This document shows positions 1 to 5,931 of a stretch of 11,455 nt of DNA, one piece after another. Made by a program: the position numbers and the translations under genes. How positions within the stretch are numbered: position 1 is the stretch's first letter; each line of letters opens with the position of its first letter. Source of the DNA: an uncultured Colwellia sp. (GTDB lineage: Bacteria; Pseudomonadota; Gammaproteobacteria; Enterobacterales; Alteromonadaceae). The notes below the pieces were generated by a model. The model had not been told where the DNA came from and searched no databases. It was given only the letters and a program-made list of their open reading frames with translations. The stretch covers positions 1 through 11,455 of the forward strand of contig CAJWBY010000148.1 in the NCBI GenBank assembly GCA_913020705.1, given 5' to 3'.

Positions 1-2
1 AA

Positions 3-839
3 ATGACCCATTACGATGCTGGTGCTTTAAGTAAAATGACAGCCCAATTAGGTGAAAACGGACTTGTTCATTACCAACTACCTATCGGCGAACAAACTAT
101 CGATATGAATGCGTTAATTGGAAAGACAATAACGTTAGATTACCAAGGTAAAATCGGTTGTCGTAATTGTGGAAGATCTACAAAGAAAAGTTATTCACAA
201 GGTTTTTGTTATCCGTGCATGCAAAAATTAGCACAATGTGACATGTGTATTATGAAACCAGAAACTTGTCATCATGCTCAAGGCACGTGTCGTGAGCCAG
301 AGTGGGGCGTTAAAAATTGTATGGTGAATCATTATGTATATTTAGCGAATACTTCTGGTATTAAAGTCGGTATTACTCGTCATACGCAAATACCAACACG
401 CTGGATTGATCAAGGTGCTACCCAAGCCTTACCGTTATTTAGAGTAAGTACCCGCTTACAATCTGGTTTAGTTGAAATAGCATTGGCTAAATTCATAGCA
501 GACAAAACAAATTGGCGTGCTATGTTGAAAGGATCAGGTGAGGCGGTTGATTTAAAAGCGCGGGCACAAGAGTTAATACCTGAAATTTCAGCACAGTTAG
601 ATGAGCTGAAATTACGTTTTGGTGAAGATGCGGTGGAATTACTTGATGAACCCGTTGTCAATTTAAATTTCCCAGTTGACCAATACTTAGAAAAGATTGG
701 CTCTTTTAATTTTGATAAAACACCACAAGTGTCAGGACTTTTGCAGGGAATTAAAGGCCAATACCTTATTTTCGATAAGGGTGTTATCAATATTCGTAAA
801 TTTGGTTCTTATCAAGTGGCTCTTACGGTTGAAGATTAA
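3..839 (+). CDS. DUF2797 family protein, Cys-rich with GIY-YIG-like segment
   Basis: This 278-residue protein has the layout of the DUF2797 family, whose function is not established to my knowledge. Residues 53-106 hold a cysteine cluster: C53xxC56, C69xxC72, C79xxC82, C89, C96 and C106, a pattern expected to bind zinc. The stretch from about 110 follows at once: YVYLANTSGIKVGITR (111-126), then R133 and E158. This spacing resembles the GIY-YIG/T5orf172 nuclease fold, where the tyrosines, an arginine and a later glutamate are the active-site residues; here the second motif reads KVG. The C-terminal 100 residues are not recognised. No signal peptide or membrane segment is seen, so it is probably cytoplasmic. 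The ATG lies two bases from the window edge, so its ribosome site is not visible and a start further upstream cannot be excluded. Family call is confident; nuclease activity is inference. Confidence 0.85.
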   Translation: MTHYDAGALSKMTAQLGENGLVHYQLPIGEQTIDMNALIGKTITLDYQGKIGCRNCGRSTKKSYSQGFCYPCMQKLAQCDMCIMKPETCHHAQGTCREPEWGVKNCMVNHYVYLANTSGIKVGITRHTQIPTRWIDQGATQALPLFRVSTRLQSGLVEIALAKFIADKTNWRAMLKGSGEAVDLKARAQELIPEISAQLDELKLRFGEDAVELLDEPVVNLNFPVDQYLEKIGSFNFDKTPQVSGLLQGIKGQYLIFDKGVINIRKFGSYQVALTVED

Positions 840-860
840 TATCGATTAAAATGATAAAAA

Positions 861-886
861 AGTCACTAATTATAAATATAGTGACT
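861..886. other. hairpin after the DUF2797 gene, possible weak terminator
   Basis: AGTCACTA (861-868) and TAGTGACT (879-886) form a perfect 8-bp stem with a 10-base loop, 22 bases after the stop codon. On the plus strand no T-run follows. An A-run (856-861) precedes it, which would be a T-run on the minus strand. It therefore looks more like a minus-strand terminator or a simple 3' stem-loop than a standard plus-strand terminator. Confidence 0.4.
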
Positions 887-952
887 ATACTCATTACTAG
901 ATTGACCATTCGCTAATCTCCTGTATTTTAAATAGAAAGTGAATTGTCAGTC

Positions 953-970
953 TGTTACAAAATTGTAACA
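953..970. promoter_or_regulatory. 18-bp perfect inverted repeat, candidate operator upstream of the HDOD gene
   Basis: TGTTACAA-AA-TTGTAACA is an exact 8+2+8 inverted repeat, 65 bases before the HDOD start codon. Its size and symmetry fit a site for a dimeric helix-turn-helix regulator. A -10-like GATAAT sits at 989-994, so the repeat would overlap or lie just upstream of a promoter's -35 region. TTGTAA within the repeat (963-968) could be a -35, but the 20-base spacer is too long for a good sigma-70 promoter. The regulator is unknown. Confidence 0.45.
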
Positions 971-1035
971 TTTCCCAGCTGTTGTGGGGATAATTTATCA
1001 TATTAAATTACCTATATATTCCTAGGATCTACTTC

Positions 1036-1881
1036 ATGAATGCTTATGAATACGCCGAACAGGCAAGCGAAATATTTGTTCTATCTGACTCATTTATCCG
1101 TATAAAGGAATTAATAGATGATGAATCATCATCTATAGATGATATCGCCGATGTTATTCTCCTTGATCCAGCTTTAGCTGGGACTATTTTGAAGCTGTCT
1201 AACAGTTCATTTTTCAACTACCCTGGAAAAATCGATACAATTTCTAAAGCTGTTTTAATTATTGGTATCACAGAAGTTTATAATTTAGTTATTGCTTACT
1301 TCACGACGAATGCTTTTAAAAGACTCAATGCTAACCCTGAATACTTAGATGACTTTTGGGAACGTAGTGTTGATTGCGCCTTAACGGTAAAGTTTTTAGG
1401 GACTAAATTAAGAGTGCCAAATGCTGAGCGGTTATTTATTTTAGGATTACTTCACAATTTAGGCGAATTGGTAGTTCATCAATTTCTCCCTGAAATAGTG
1501 AAGGAATGTAAGCAAATAAATGCAGATGAATTACCTTGGACAAAGCAACTGCAGGTTCTTGGTTTTGGTTATGCAGATGTTTCTGCTGAGTTATTGAAAC
1601 AATGGCAGTTACCTTATAGTTTAATTGAACCTATACGTTTTCAAGATGAAGACGAATTTGAGCACAGTACTGATGAGACTAAATTACTTTATATTGCTAA
1701 ACGAGTGATGACCTTAAATCATGAATGTAAAAGTCATGATCCTTCAGTTGTCATTACAGATGAAAAGTTAGATTCTCTGGCGGTACAAAAAGAATTATTA
1801 CGTGATGCTAGTGATTTTTGCGATATGGAACGTTTGAGTATTTTGGCTGTTCTTAATCCAAGTGCTTCAATGCTTTATTAG
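1036..1881 (+). CDS. HDOD domain protein with degenerate HD motif
   Basis: A 281-residue protein that is essentially one HDOD domain, a helical fold related to HD phosphohydrolases and found in bacterial signalling proteins. The N-terminal half (10-95) carries typical HDOD features: LLDPALAGTILKLSNSSFF (42-60) and ISKAVLIIG (69-77). The usual GLLHDIG motif is GLLHNLG (137-143), so the metal-binding Asp is Asn141. The later family His is Tyr179 in FGYADVSAELLKQW, and the terminal HH pair is replaced around IRFQ (200-203). It should therefore lack hydrolase activity and act as a binding or scaffold protein, as many HDOD proteins seem to. No receiver, GGDEF, EAL or kinase domain is fused to it. 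An SD-like AGGA (1024-1027) lies 8 bases before the ATG. It is monocistronic: a strong terminator follows and glnK has its own promoter. Confidence 0.85.
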   Translation: MNAYEYAEQASEIFVLSDSFIRIKELIDDESSSIDDIADVILLDPALAGTILKLSNSSFFNYPGKIDTISKAVLIIGITEVYNLVIAYFTTNAFKRLNANPEYLDDFWERSVDCALTVKFLGTKLRVPNAERLFILGLLHNLGELVVHQFLPEIVKECKQINADELPWTKQLQVLGFGYADVSAELLKQWQLPYSLIEPIRFQDEDEFEHSTDETKLLYIAKRVMTLNHECKSHDPSVVITDEKLDSLAVQKELLRDASDFCDMERLSILAVLNPSASMLY

Positions 1882-1943
1882 CACAATAAATGAGATATTA
1901 TAATTAGCATCTAATTTATTACTTTTCTAAAATTGAATCAGAC

Positions 1944-1983
1944 AAAAAACTGGCATATGGACGTACCATATGTGCAGTTTTTT
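1944..1983. terminator. bidirectional rho-independent terminator after the HDOD gene
   Basis: CTG (1950-1952) pairs with CAG (1975-1977) and CATATGG (1954-1960) with CCATATG (1966-1972) around a 5-base loop. A six-A run (1944-1949) precedes the stem and a six-T run (1978-1983) follows it, so it could work on both strands. A weaker A/T hairpin lies between it and the stop codon: AATAAAT (1885-1891) with ATTATT-type arm ATTTATT (1914-1920). Confidence 0.8.
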
Positions 1984-2084
1984 GCGTTTAATGAGAGTAA
2001 CAATAATTCGCATGAAATAAGCGTTCCTCTTTATAGTTAATAACTAAGGTAAATATATAATAAGCATAACCTTTAAAATAATCA

Positions 2085-2101
2085 TGCACCAAGTACTCCC
2101 A
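2085..2101. promoter_or_regulatory. NtrC-like site 1 (one good half)
   Basis: TGCACC (2085-2090) matches the left half of the NtrC consensus TGCACC-N5-GGTGCA exactly. The right half, CTCCCA (2096-2101), is poor. Its centre is 31 bp upstream of the centre of the second site, close to three helical turns and like the spacing of the paired NtrC sites at E. coli glnA. Alone it would be weak; the phasing with the second site is the main support. Confidence 0.45.
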
Positions 2102-2115
2102 TCTGAAAGTTTTTT

Positions 2116-2132
2116 CGCACCAATTCAGTGCC
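2116..2132. promoter_or_regulatory. NtrC-like site 2
   Basis: CGCACCAATTCAGTGCC keeps the GCAC-N7-GTGC core of the NtrC consensus (GCAC 2117-2120, GTGC 2128-2131). It is centred about 96 bp upstream of the predicted transcription start, a typical enhancer distance for a sigma-54 activator. Confidence 0.6.
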
Positions 2133-2194
2133 CTTATACTTTTTTTGATCTTGTCTTTACTTTTATCCTGTTGAATTTATGTGTTTTTATTGTT

Positions 2195-2210
2195 TGGCAT
2201 AACATTTGTA
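2195..2210 (+). promoter_or_regulatory. sigma-54 (-24/-12) promoter of glnK-amtB
   Basis: TGGCATAACATTTGTA fits the sigma-54 consensus TGGCAC-N5-TTGCA: GG at 2196-2197 is followed after exactly 10 bases by GT at 2208-2209. The one important departure is T for C in the -12 GC. The start point would be near 2220, about 25 bases before the glnK ATG. The NtrC-like sites upstream support it. Confidence 0.65.
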
Positions 2211-2245
2211 TTGTTATGTACAAATTATAAATAAAGGTAAAAACA

Positions 2246-2584
2246 ATGAAAATGGTTAACGCAATAATAAAACCTTTCAAGCTGGACGATGTCAGAGAAG
2301 CTATTTCTGAAATTGGTGTTGAAGGTTTGACGGTAAGTGAAGTTAAAGGGTTTGGCCGACAAAAAGGTCATACTGAATTATATCGTGGTGCAGAATATCA
2401 AGTTGATTTTTTACCGAAAGTAAAACTTGAAATTGCAGTAAATGACGATGTTGTCGAACGTTTGGTTAAAGCAATTACTGAATCTGCACACACGGGTAAA
2501 ATTGGTGACGGTAAAATATTTGTTTATGACTTACAGCAAGCTGTGCGTATTCGCACTGGTGAGCAAGATGTTGAAGCTATTTAA
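2246..2584 (+). CDS. glnK: nitrogen regulatory PII protein GlnK
   Basis: A 112-residue PII protein, the family's usual length. The N-terminus starts [16 protein letters not shown]. The T-loop is complete: [19 protein letters not shown] (35-53) with Tyr51, the residue uridylylated by GlnD. The B-loop [11 protein letters not shown] (83-93) and the RIRTGE end (101-106) are also intact, so ATP/ADP and 2-oxoglutarate binding should be retained. PII trimers sense nitrogen and energy status; GlnK docks on the cytoplasmic face of AmtB through the T-loop and closes its ammonium channel when nitrogen is plentiful. The direct link to amtB, 10 bases downstream, favours GlnK over GlnB. An SD-like AAGG (2234-2237) precedes the ATG. 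Transcription is probably sigma-54 and NtrC dependent, from the promoter at 2195-2210. Confidence 0.95.
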   Translation: MKMVNAIIKPFKLDDVREAISEIGVEGLTVSEVKGFGRQKGHTELYRGAEYQVDFLPKVKLEIAVNDDVVERLVKAITESAHTGKIGDGKIFVYDLQQAVRIRTGEQDVEAI

Positions 2585-2594
2585 GGGGTAAATC

Positions 2595-3854
2595 ATGGAA
2601 CAAAATATTTTTCAATTACAGTATGCAATGGACACTTTCTATTTTCTAATATGTGGTGCTCTTGTTATGTGGATGGCAGCTGGCTTCTCTATGTTAGAAG
2701 CTGGTTTAGTACGAGCTAAAAATACTACAGAAATTTTGACTAAAAACGTCGCACTATATGCGATTGCCTGCATGATGTACTTAGCGTGTGGTTATGAAAT
2801 AATGTACGGTGGCGGTTTCTTCTTATCAGGTATTGAAACTGTTGATGCTGATGCAGTATTAAAAGAATTTGCTGGCCGTGAAGACGGATTCAACGGCGGT
2901 GCTATTTATTCAAAAGCTTCTGACTTTTTCTTTCAAGTTGTCTTTGTTGCGACAGCTATGTCGATTGTTTCTGGTGCAGTTGCTGAGCGAATGAAATTAT
3001 GGGCATTCCTTGCTTTTACTGTCGTTCTAACAGCCGTTATTTATCCACTAGAAGGTAGCTGGACTTGGGGCGGTAACGCAGTATTTGGTCTATATACTTT
3101 AGGTGACTTAGGTTTCTCTGATTTTGCAGGCTCAGGTATTGTACATATGGCAGGTGCTTCCGCAGCACTAGCAGGTGTATTATTACTAGGCGCACGTAAA
3201 GGTAAATATGGTGCTGACGGCAAAGTAAATGCAATTCCTGGTGCTAATTTACCTATGGCTACATTAGGTACGTTTATTTTATGGATGGGTTGGTTTGGCT
3301 TTAACGGTGGTTCAGTATTGAAACTTGCTGACATCAACAGTTCACATTCAGTTGCTATGGTATTTTTAAATACCAATGCAGCAGCAGCAGGTGGTGCAAT
3401 TGCCGCATTAATCTTTGCAAAAATCTTATTTAAGAAAGCAGATTTAACCATGACATTGAATGGTGCATTAGCAGGCTTAGTTGCTATTACAGCAGAACCC
3501 TCAACGCCAACTGCGCTTCAATCAACCTTATTTGGAATGATCGCTGGTGTTATCGTTGTATTGTCAATTATTGGTTTAGACAAGTTGAAGCTAGATGATC
3601 CTGTAGGCGCTATATCAGTTCACGGTGTTGTTGGTTTATTTGGTTTGTTACTTGTTCCTGTTACAAACTCAGCTTCAAGCTTTAGTGGTCAGTTAATTGG
3701 TGCCGCAACTATATTTGTCTGGGTATTTACCGCAAGTTTTGTAGTATGGTTTGTACTTAAGAAAGTAATGGGTATTCGCGTTACTGAAGAAGAAGAGTAT
3801 GAAGGTATGGATAAATCAGATTGTGGTATGGAAGCATACCCTGAGTTCAAGTAA
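2595..3854 (+). CDS. amtB: ammonium transporter (Amt/Rh family)
   Basis: A 419-residue inner-membrane ammonium channel with the expected 11 membrane helices. There is no cleaved signal peptide: the protein starts MEQNIFQLQYAMDTFYF and enters the first helix at once, unlike the E. coli precursor. Conserved Amt features are present: Asp176 in DFAGSGIVH, the twin pore histidines His184 and His343 (VHMAG and SVHGV), the pore-gate Phe region FFFQ (111-114), WFGFNGGS (233-240), and Trp158 in the external ammonium site region. The acidic cytoplasmic tail (397-419, EEEEYEGMD onward) ends CGMEAYPEF, a conserved tail type that controls gating and contacts GlnK. AAGGGG (2583-2588) overlaps the glnK stop and serves as ribosome site, so the two genes are translated from one mRNA. 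A terminator follows at 3893-3916. Confidence 0.95.
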   Translation: MEQNIFQLQYAMDTFYFLICGALVMWMAAGFSMLEAGLVRAKNTTEILTKNVALYAIACMMYLACGYEIMYGGGFFLSGIETVDADAVLKEFAGREDGFNGGAIYSKASDFFFQVVFVATAMSIVSGAVAERMKLWAFLAFTVVLTAVIYPLEGSWTWGGNAVFGLYTLGDLGFSDFAGSGIVHMAGASAALAGVLLLGARKGKYGADGKVNAIPGANLPMATLGTFILWMGWFGFNGGSVLKLADINSSHSVAMVFLNTNAAAAGGAIAALIFAKILFKKADLTMTLNGALAGLVAITAEPSTPTALQSTLFGMIAGVIVVLSIIGLDKLKLDDPVGAISVHGVVGLFGLLLVPVTNSASSFSGQLIGAATIFVWVFTASFVVWFVLKKVMGIRVTEEEEYEGMDKSDCGMEAYPEFK

Positions 3855-3892
3855 TACTTATGGGTACTTAGTTTTCTAGATGAATAAAGATA

Positions 3893-3916
3893 AAGCAGCC
3901 TCCGGGCTGTTTTTTT
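3893..3916 (+). terminator. rho-independent terminator of glnK-amtB
   Basis: CAGCC (3896-3900), a four-base loop TCCG and GGCTG (3905-3909) form a short G/C stem followed by seven T residues (3910-3916). AAAG in front can extend the pairing. It lies 39 bases after the amtB stop codon and should close the operon. Confidence 0.85.
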
Positions 3917-3920
3917 ATGT

Positions 3921-4090
3921 TCAGGATAAACGGTATGTCGTGTTGCCATGGATGGCAAAGAACGACAATGCTCAGGATAAACGGTCATGGCCGTTCTTAG
4001 GCATCCATGCCTTCTCGGCATTAATGCTCCCTGCACGTCATTTTAGTGCCAGACTAATCATAAGTACCTGCAGGCAATGTCATGATCACT
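3921..4090. repeat. palindromic repeat element (REP/MITE-like), non-coding
   Basis: The 354 bases between amtB and the peroxidase gene hold a terminator and then this structured block. TCAGGATAAACGGT occurs twice exactly (3921-3934, 3972-3985). The stretch 3936-3964 is the inverted complement of 3992-4020 at 22 of 29 positions, giving an 85-base imperfect hairpin whose loop contains the second direct repeat. The left arm has its own palindrome TTGCCAT-GG-ATGGCAA (3943-3958) and the right arm AGGCAT-CC-ATGCCT (3999-4012). Further right are GCATTAATGC (4018-4027) and TTAGT-N5-ACTAA. No transposase is present. An open frame at 3880-4134 crosses the terminator and this block and is not a credible gene. 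The right boundary is uncertain. That it is a dispersed family is inference. Confidence 0.6.
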
Positions 4091-4208
4091 TTGATGTGAA
4101 AGATAAGCAGAATCTACAAAATTTTAATAAATAAAATGATTTACTGTGAATTTTAAAAAACTGTGTAAAATTAAGAAATTAAAAGACATTTAATTTTGGG
4201 AAATTTCG

Positions 4209-5138
4209 ATGGCTAGAGAACAATTTGGTATATGTGCAGAACCAAGTTTACACGGTTATTATTTATTATTTAACGTATTAGATGATAAAAATGCTCACAT
4301 TCGTCAAGCCCTTTCCCGATTGCCTGCTTTATTCGACAAATATGCTGACCGCTTTTCAGAAGCCAACTTAGCCGGTGTTGTTGCTATTGGTGCTAACTAT
4401 TGGGATGAATTGTATCCCCATGCTAGACCTTTAAATTTAAAATCTTTTTCAGCAATAGAGTGCGATGATCGTGTTGCACCTTCAGATAGTTATGATCTCT
4501 ATATTGAAATACGAAGTGACCGCGCCGATGTTAATCATATTGTGAGTACAAAGGTGTGTGCGTTATTAGCAAATAGTGTTGAGCTTGTTGAACAAGTACG
4601 TGGCTTCAGATTTCTTGATGGTCGTGACTTAACCGGTTTTGTAGACGGAACCGAAAATCCTCAAGGGCCTCATCGTCGAAAAGTGGCGCTCATTGCTAAT
4701 GAACAAGATGAAGAGTTTGCCGCCGGTAGTTATTTACACATTCAACGTTATCGCCATAATTTGAATTTATGGAATAGCCTAAAAGTTAAAGACCAAGAAG
4801 ATATCTTTGCACGAACCAAACTTGAAAATGAAGAATATACCAGTGAAAACAAGCCACCAACATCACATATTAAACGCGTGAACTTGAAAGACGAAGAAGG
4901 TAACTCAATCGAAATCGTCCGTCAGAGTATGCCGTATGGTGATATGAAATTGCAGGGGTTATTTTTTGTTTCTTATTGTAGCTCTCCTGAGCCCTTTGAA
5001 TTGATGTTAAAAGCGATGATCCAAAGTGATGCTCATGGAAATTTTGACCATATGCTTAAATATACTCAGGCAGAGACAGGGGCGTCATTCTTCGCACCGA
5101 GCTTGAACTTTTTAACTAAATTAGGTGTATATATATAA
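4209..5138 (+). CDS. DyP-type haem peroxidase, YfeX-like
   Basis: A 309-residue dye-decolourising peroxidase, close in length to E. coli YfeX (about 300). The family hallmark GFVDGTENP is at 143-151, with the distal catalytic Asp146. The proximal haem ligand is probably His220 in SHIKRVN, and the distal Arg is Arg239 in IVRQSMPYG. There is no Tat or Sec signal, so it is a cytoplasmic B/P-type enzyme, not the exported EfeB type. The family uses hydrogen peroxide to oxidise dyes, porphyrinogens or other electron donors; the natural substrate is unsettled. No encapsulin gene is nearby, and the C-terminus (LTKLGVYI) carries no obvious encapsulin-targeting extension. A weak GGGA (4198-4201) precedes the ATG. 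The gene stands alone: the repeat element is upstream, and argR converges from downstream with a hairpin between them. Confidence 0.92.
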   Translation: MAREQFGICAEPSLHGYYLLFNVLDDKNAHIRQALSRLPALFDKYADRFSEANLAGVVAIGANYWDELYPHARPLNLKSFSAIECDDRVAPSDSYDLYIEIRSDRADVNHIVSTKVCALLANSVELVEQVRGFRFLDGRDLTGFVDGTENPQGPHRRKVALIANEQDEEFAAGSYLHIQRYRHNLNLWNSLKVKDQEDIFARTKLENEEYTSENKPPTSHIKRVNLKDEEGNSIEIVRQSMPYGDMKLQGLFFVSYCSSPEPFELMLKAMIQSDAHGNFDHMLKYTQAETGASFFAPSLNFLTKLGVYI

Positions 5139-5200
5139 TTAAATGAGTGAACAGTTACTCGCCAGTTATTTCAAAGGTATACCGTTAACTTGCAGTATTC

Positions 5201-5227
5201 AGCGTTTATTTTCTAAAGATAAACGCT
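5201..5227. terminator. hairpin terminator between the peroxidase gene and argR
   Basis: AGCGTTTAT (5201-5209) and ATAAACGCT (5219-5227) form a perfect 9-bp stem with a 9-base loop, followed by AAGTTTTAATTT. It lies 62 bases after the peroxidase stop and 5 bases beyond the argR stop on the other strand. It can serve both convergent genes, although the T-run is weak on the plus strand and absent on the minus strand. Confidence 0.65.
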
Positions 5228-5232
5228 AAGTT

Positions 5233-5706
5233 TTAATTTAAGTTTATTGAGAAGAGTAACTCTAATTTCGCGATAGTCTCTTCTATTTTTTCAACGTGTG
5301 TTGGTGCAATAAAAATAGTATCGTCACCCGCAATAGTACCAAGTACACCGTCACTTTTACTTAAACTATCAAGTAAGCGAGCAATCAACTGTGCTGCTCC
5401 TGGACTTGTCCTAATAATAATCATGACTTCATTGTATTCAATATCGATGACTAATTGATGTAAGGGACTTTTTGCTGTGGGAACACCTAATTCAGCAGGT
5501 AAACAATACACCATTTCTTGGCGAGCATTACGCGTGCGTACAGCACCATATTTACTGAGCATACGGGAAACTTTCGACTGACTGATATTATCAAAGCCTT
5601 GCTTTTTTAATGCGTCGACAATCTCGCCCTGAGAGCCAAATTGCTCTTGCTTTAATAAATCTTTAAAAGCTTGTGTTAGTGCTTCTTGTTTTTGTATGAC
5701 TGTCAT
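5233..5706 (-). CDS. argR: arginine repressor ArgR
   Basis: A 157-residue protein collinear with E. coli ArgR (156). The N-terminal winged helix-turn-helix includes [14 protein letters not shown] (25-38) and the recognition segment [20 protein letters not shown] (42-61). The C-terminal oligomerisation domain holds [15 protein letters not shown] (101-115) and [10 protein letters not shown] (123-132), with Asp128 and Asp129 that bind arginine. As a hexamer with L-arginine it represses arginine biosynthesis genes and often its own gene. The ATG at 5706 is the only possible start, because an in-frame TAA lies two codons upstream. No real Shine-Dalgarno precedes it; the best is AAGAG about 12 bases away. 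The divergent pairing with mdh is conserved in gammaproteobacteria. I could not find a convincing pair of ARG boxes in the shared 5707-5931 gap. Confidence 0.96.
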   Translation of the reverse strand: MTVIQKQEALTQAFKDLLKQEQFGSQGEIVDALKKQGFDNISQSKVSRMLSKYGAVRTRNARQEMVYCLPAELGVPTAKSPLHQLVIDIEYNEVMIIIRTSPGAAQLIARLLDSLSKSDGVLGTIAGDDTIFIAPTHVEKIEETIAKLELLFSINLN

Positions 5707-5730
5707 AATTTAAGGGTGCTCTTTGTTATT

Positions 5731-5758
5731 TTTATACTACACTATTTTTAATATTAAA
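5731..5758 (-). promoter_or_regulatory. argR: possible sigma-70 promoter of argR
   Basis: Reading the minus strand, TTTAAT (5758-5753) and TATAAA (5736-5731) are separated by 16 bases. They would start transcription near 5724 and give a leader of under 20 bases. The region is very A/T-rich, so such matches are easy to find by chance. Confidence 0.35.
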
Positions 5759-5810
5759 CGCTTAACAATAGAGATGTAAGACCTAAGTATTATTTCATAA
5801 AAAGTATTAT

Positions 5811-5830
5811 ACGGTATCCTAATACCATAT
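5811..5830. promoter_or_regulatory. imperfect 20-bp palindrome in the argR-mdh gap
   Basis: ACGGTATCCTAATACCATAT contains GGTAT (5813-5817) and ATACC (5822-5826) around CCTA; the outer bases extend it to 8-base arms with one mismatch (TACGGTAT/ATACCATA, from 5810). It lies between the divergent promoters and is a candidate operator. It does not fit the ARG box consensus. The protein that would bind it is unknown. Confidence 0.3.
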
Positions 5831-5863
5831 ATAGATTAATATTAATTGTTTTTTAGTGGCTGA

Positions 5864-5872
5864 TGCTATATC
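5864..5872 (+). promoter_or_regulatory. mdh: extended -10 promoter candidate of mdh
   Basis: TGCTATATC is an extended -10 (TGn followed by TATATC at 5867-5872). There is only a loose -35 match (TAATTG, 5843-5848, 18-base spacer). Transcription would start near 5880, which would leave the ATG at 5863 outside the mRNA and supports the mdh start at 5932. Confidence 0.4.
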
Positions 5873-5931
5873 TTTTGGGCACGAAAATTTACGTATTTAC
5901 TCAAATATTCTTTAACTACCGGAGACATCCA

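Larger units (their letters stand above)
1984..2245 (+). promoter_or_regulatory. glnK-amtB regulatory region
   Basis: This A/T-rich gap, together with 1882-1983, forms a 364-base stretch without a gene. The left part (1984-2080) shows nothing I can name. The right part holds two NtrC-like sites and a -24/-12 promoter, listed separately, followed by a leader of about 25 bases with an SD-like AAGG (2234-2237) 8 bases before the glnK ATG. The arrangement of enhancer pair, spacer and sigma-54 promoter is what nitrogen-regulated glnK-amtB operons use in enteric bacteria. Confidence 0.6.

Noticed and set aside
410..790. Minus-strand open frame opposite the DUF2797 gene
   Set aside because: It lies wholly antisense to a recognised gene, with no homology or ribosome site. 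The same holds for minus-strand frames at 3037-3234, 3041-3451, 3689-4036, 5997-6329, 6342-6548 and 10702-10920, and the plus-strand frame at 9677-9877.
3921..3985. Direct repeats TCAGGATAAACGGT as a CRISPR array
   Set aside because: Only two copies, 14 bases long, with a spacer that is itself part of a hairpin, and no cas gene nearby.
3880..4134. 84-codon open frame on the plus strand
   Set aside because: It runs through the amtB terminator and the palindromic repeat block, has no SD and no recognisable domain. The coding potential comes from repeat sequence.
4209..5138. Peroxidase as encapsulin cargo
   Set aside because: No encapsulin gene in the window and no recognisable targeting peptide at the C-terminus; a YfeX-like role fits better.
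5863..5931. Upstream in-frame extension of mdh (23 residues)
   Set aside because: It is not present in the Mdh family, would lie before or at the predicted transcription start, and the ATG at 5932 has a GGAG site and the conserved N-terminus.
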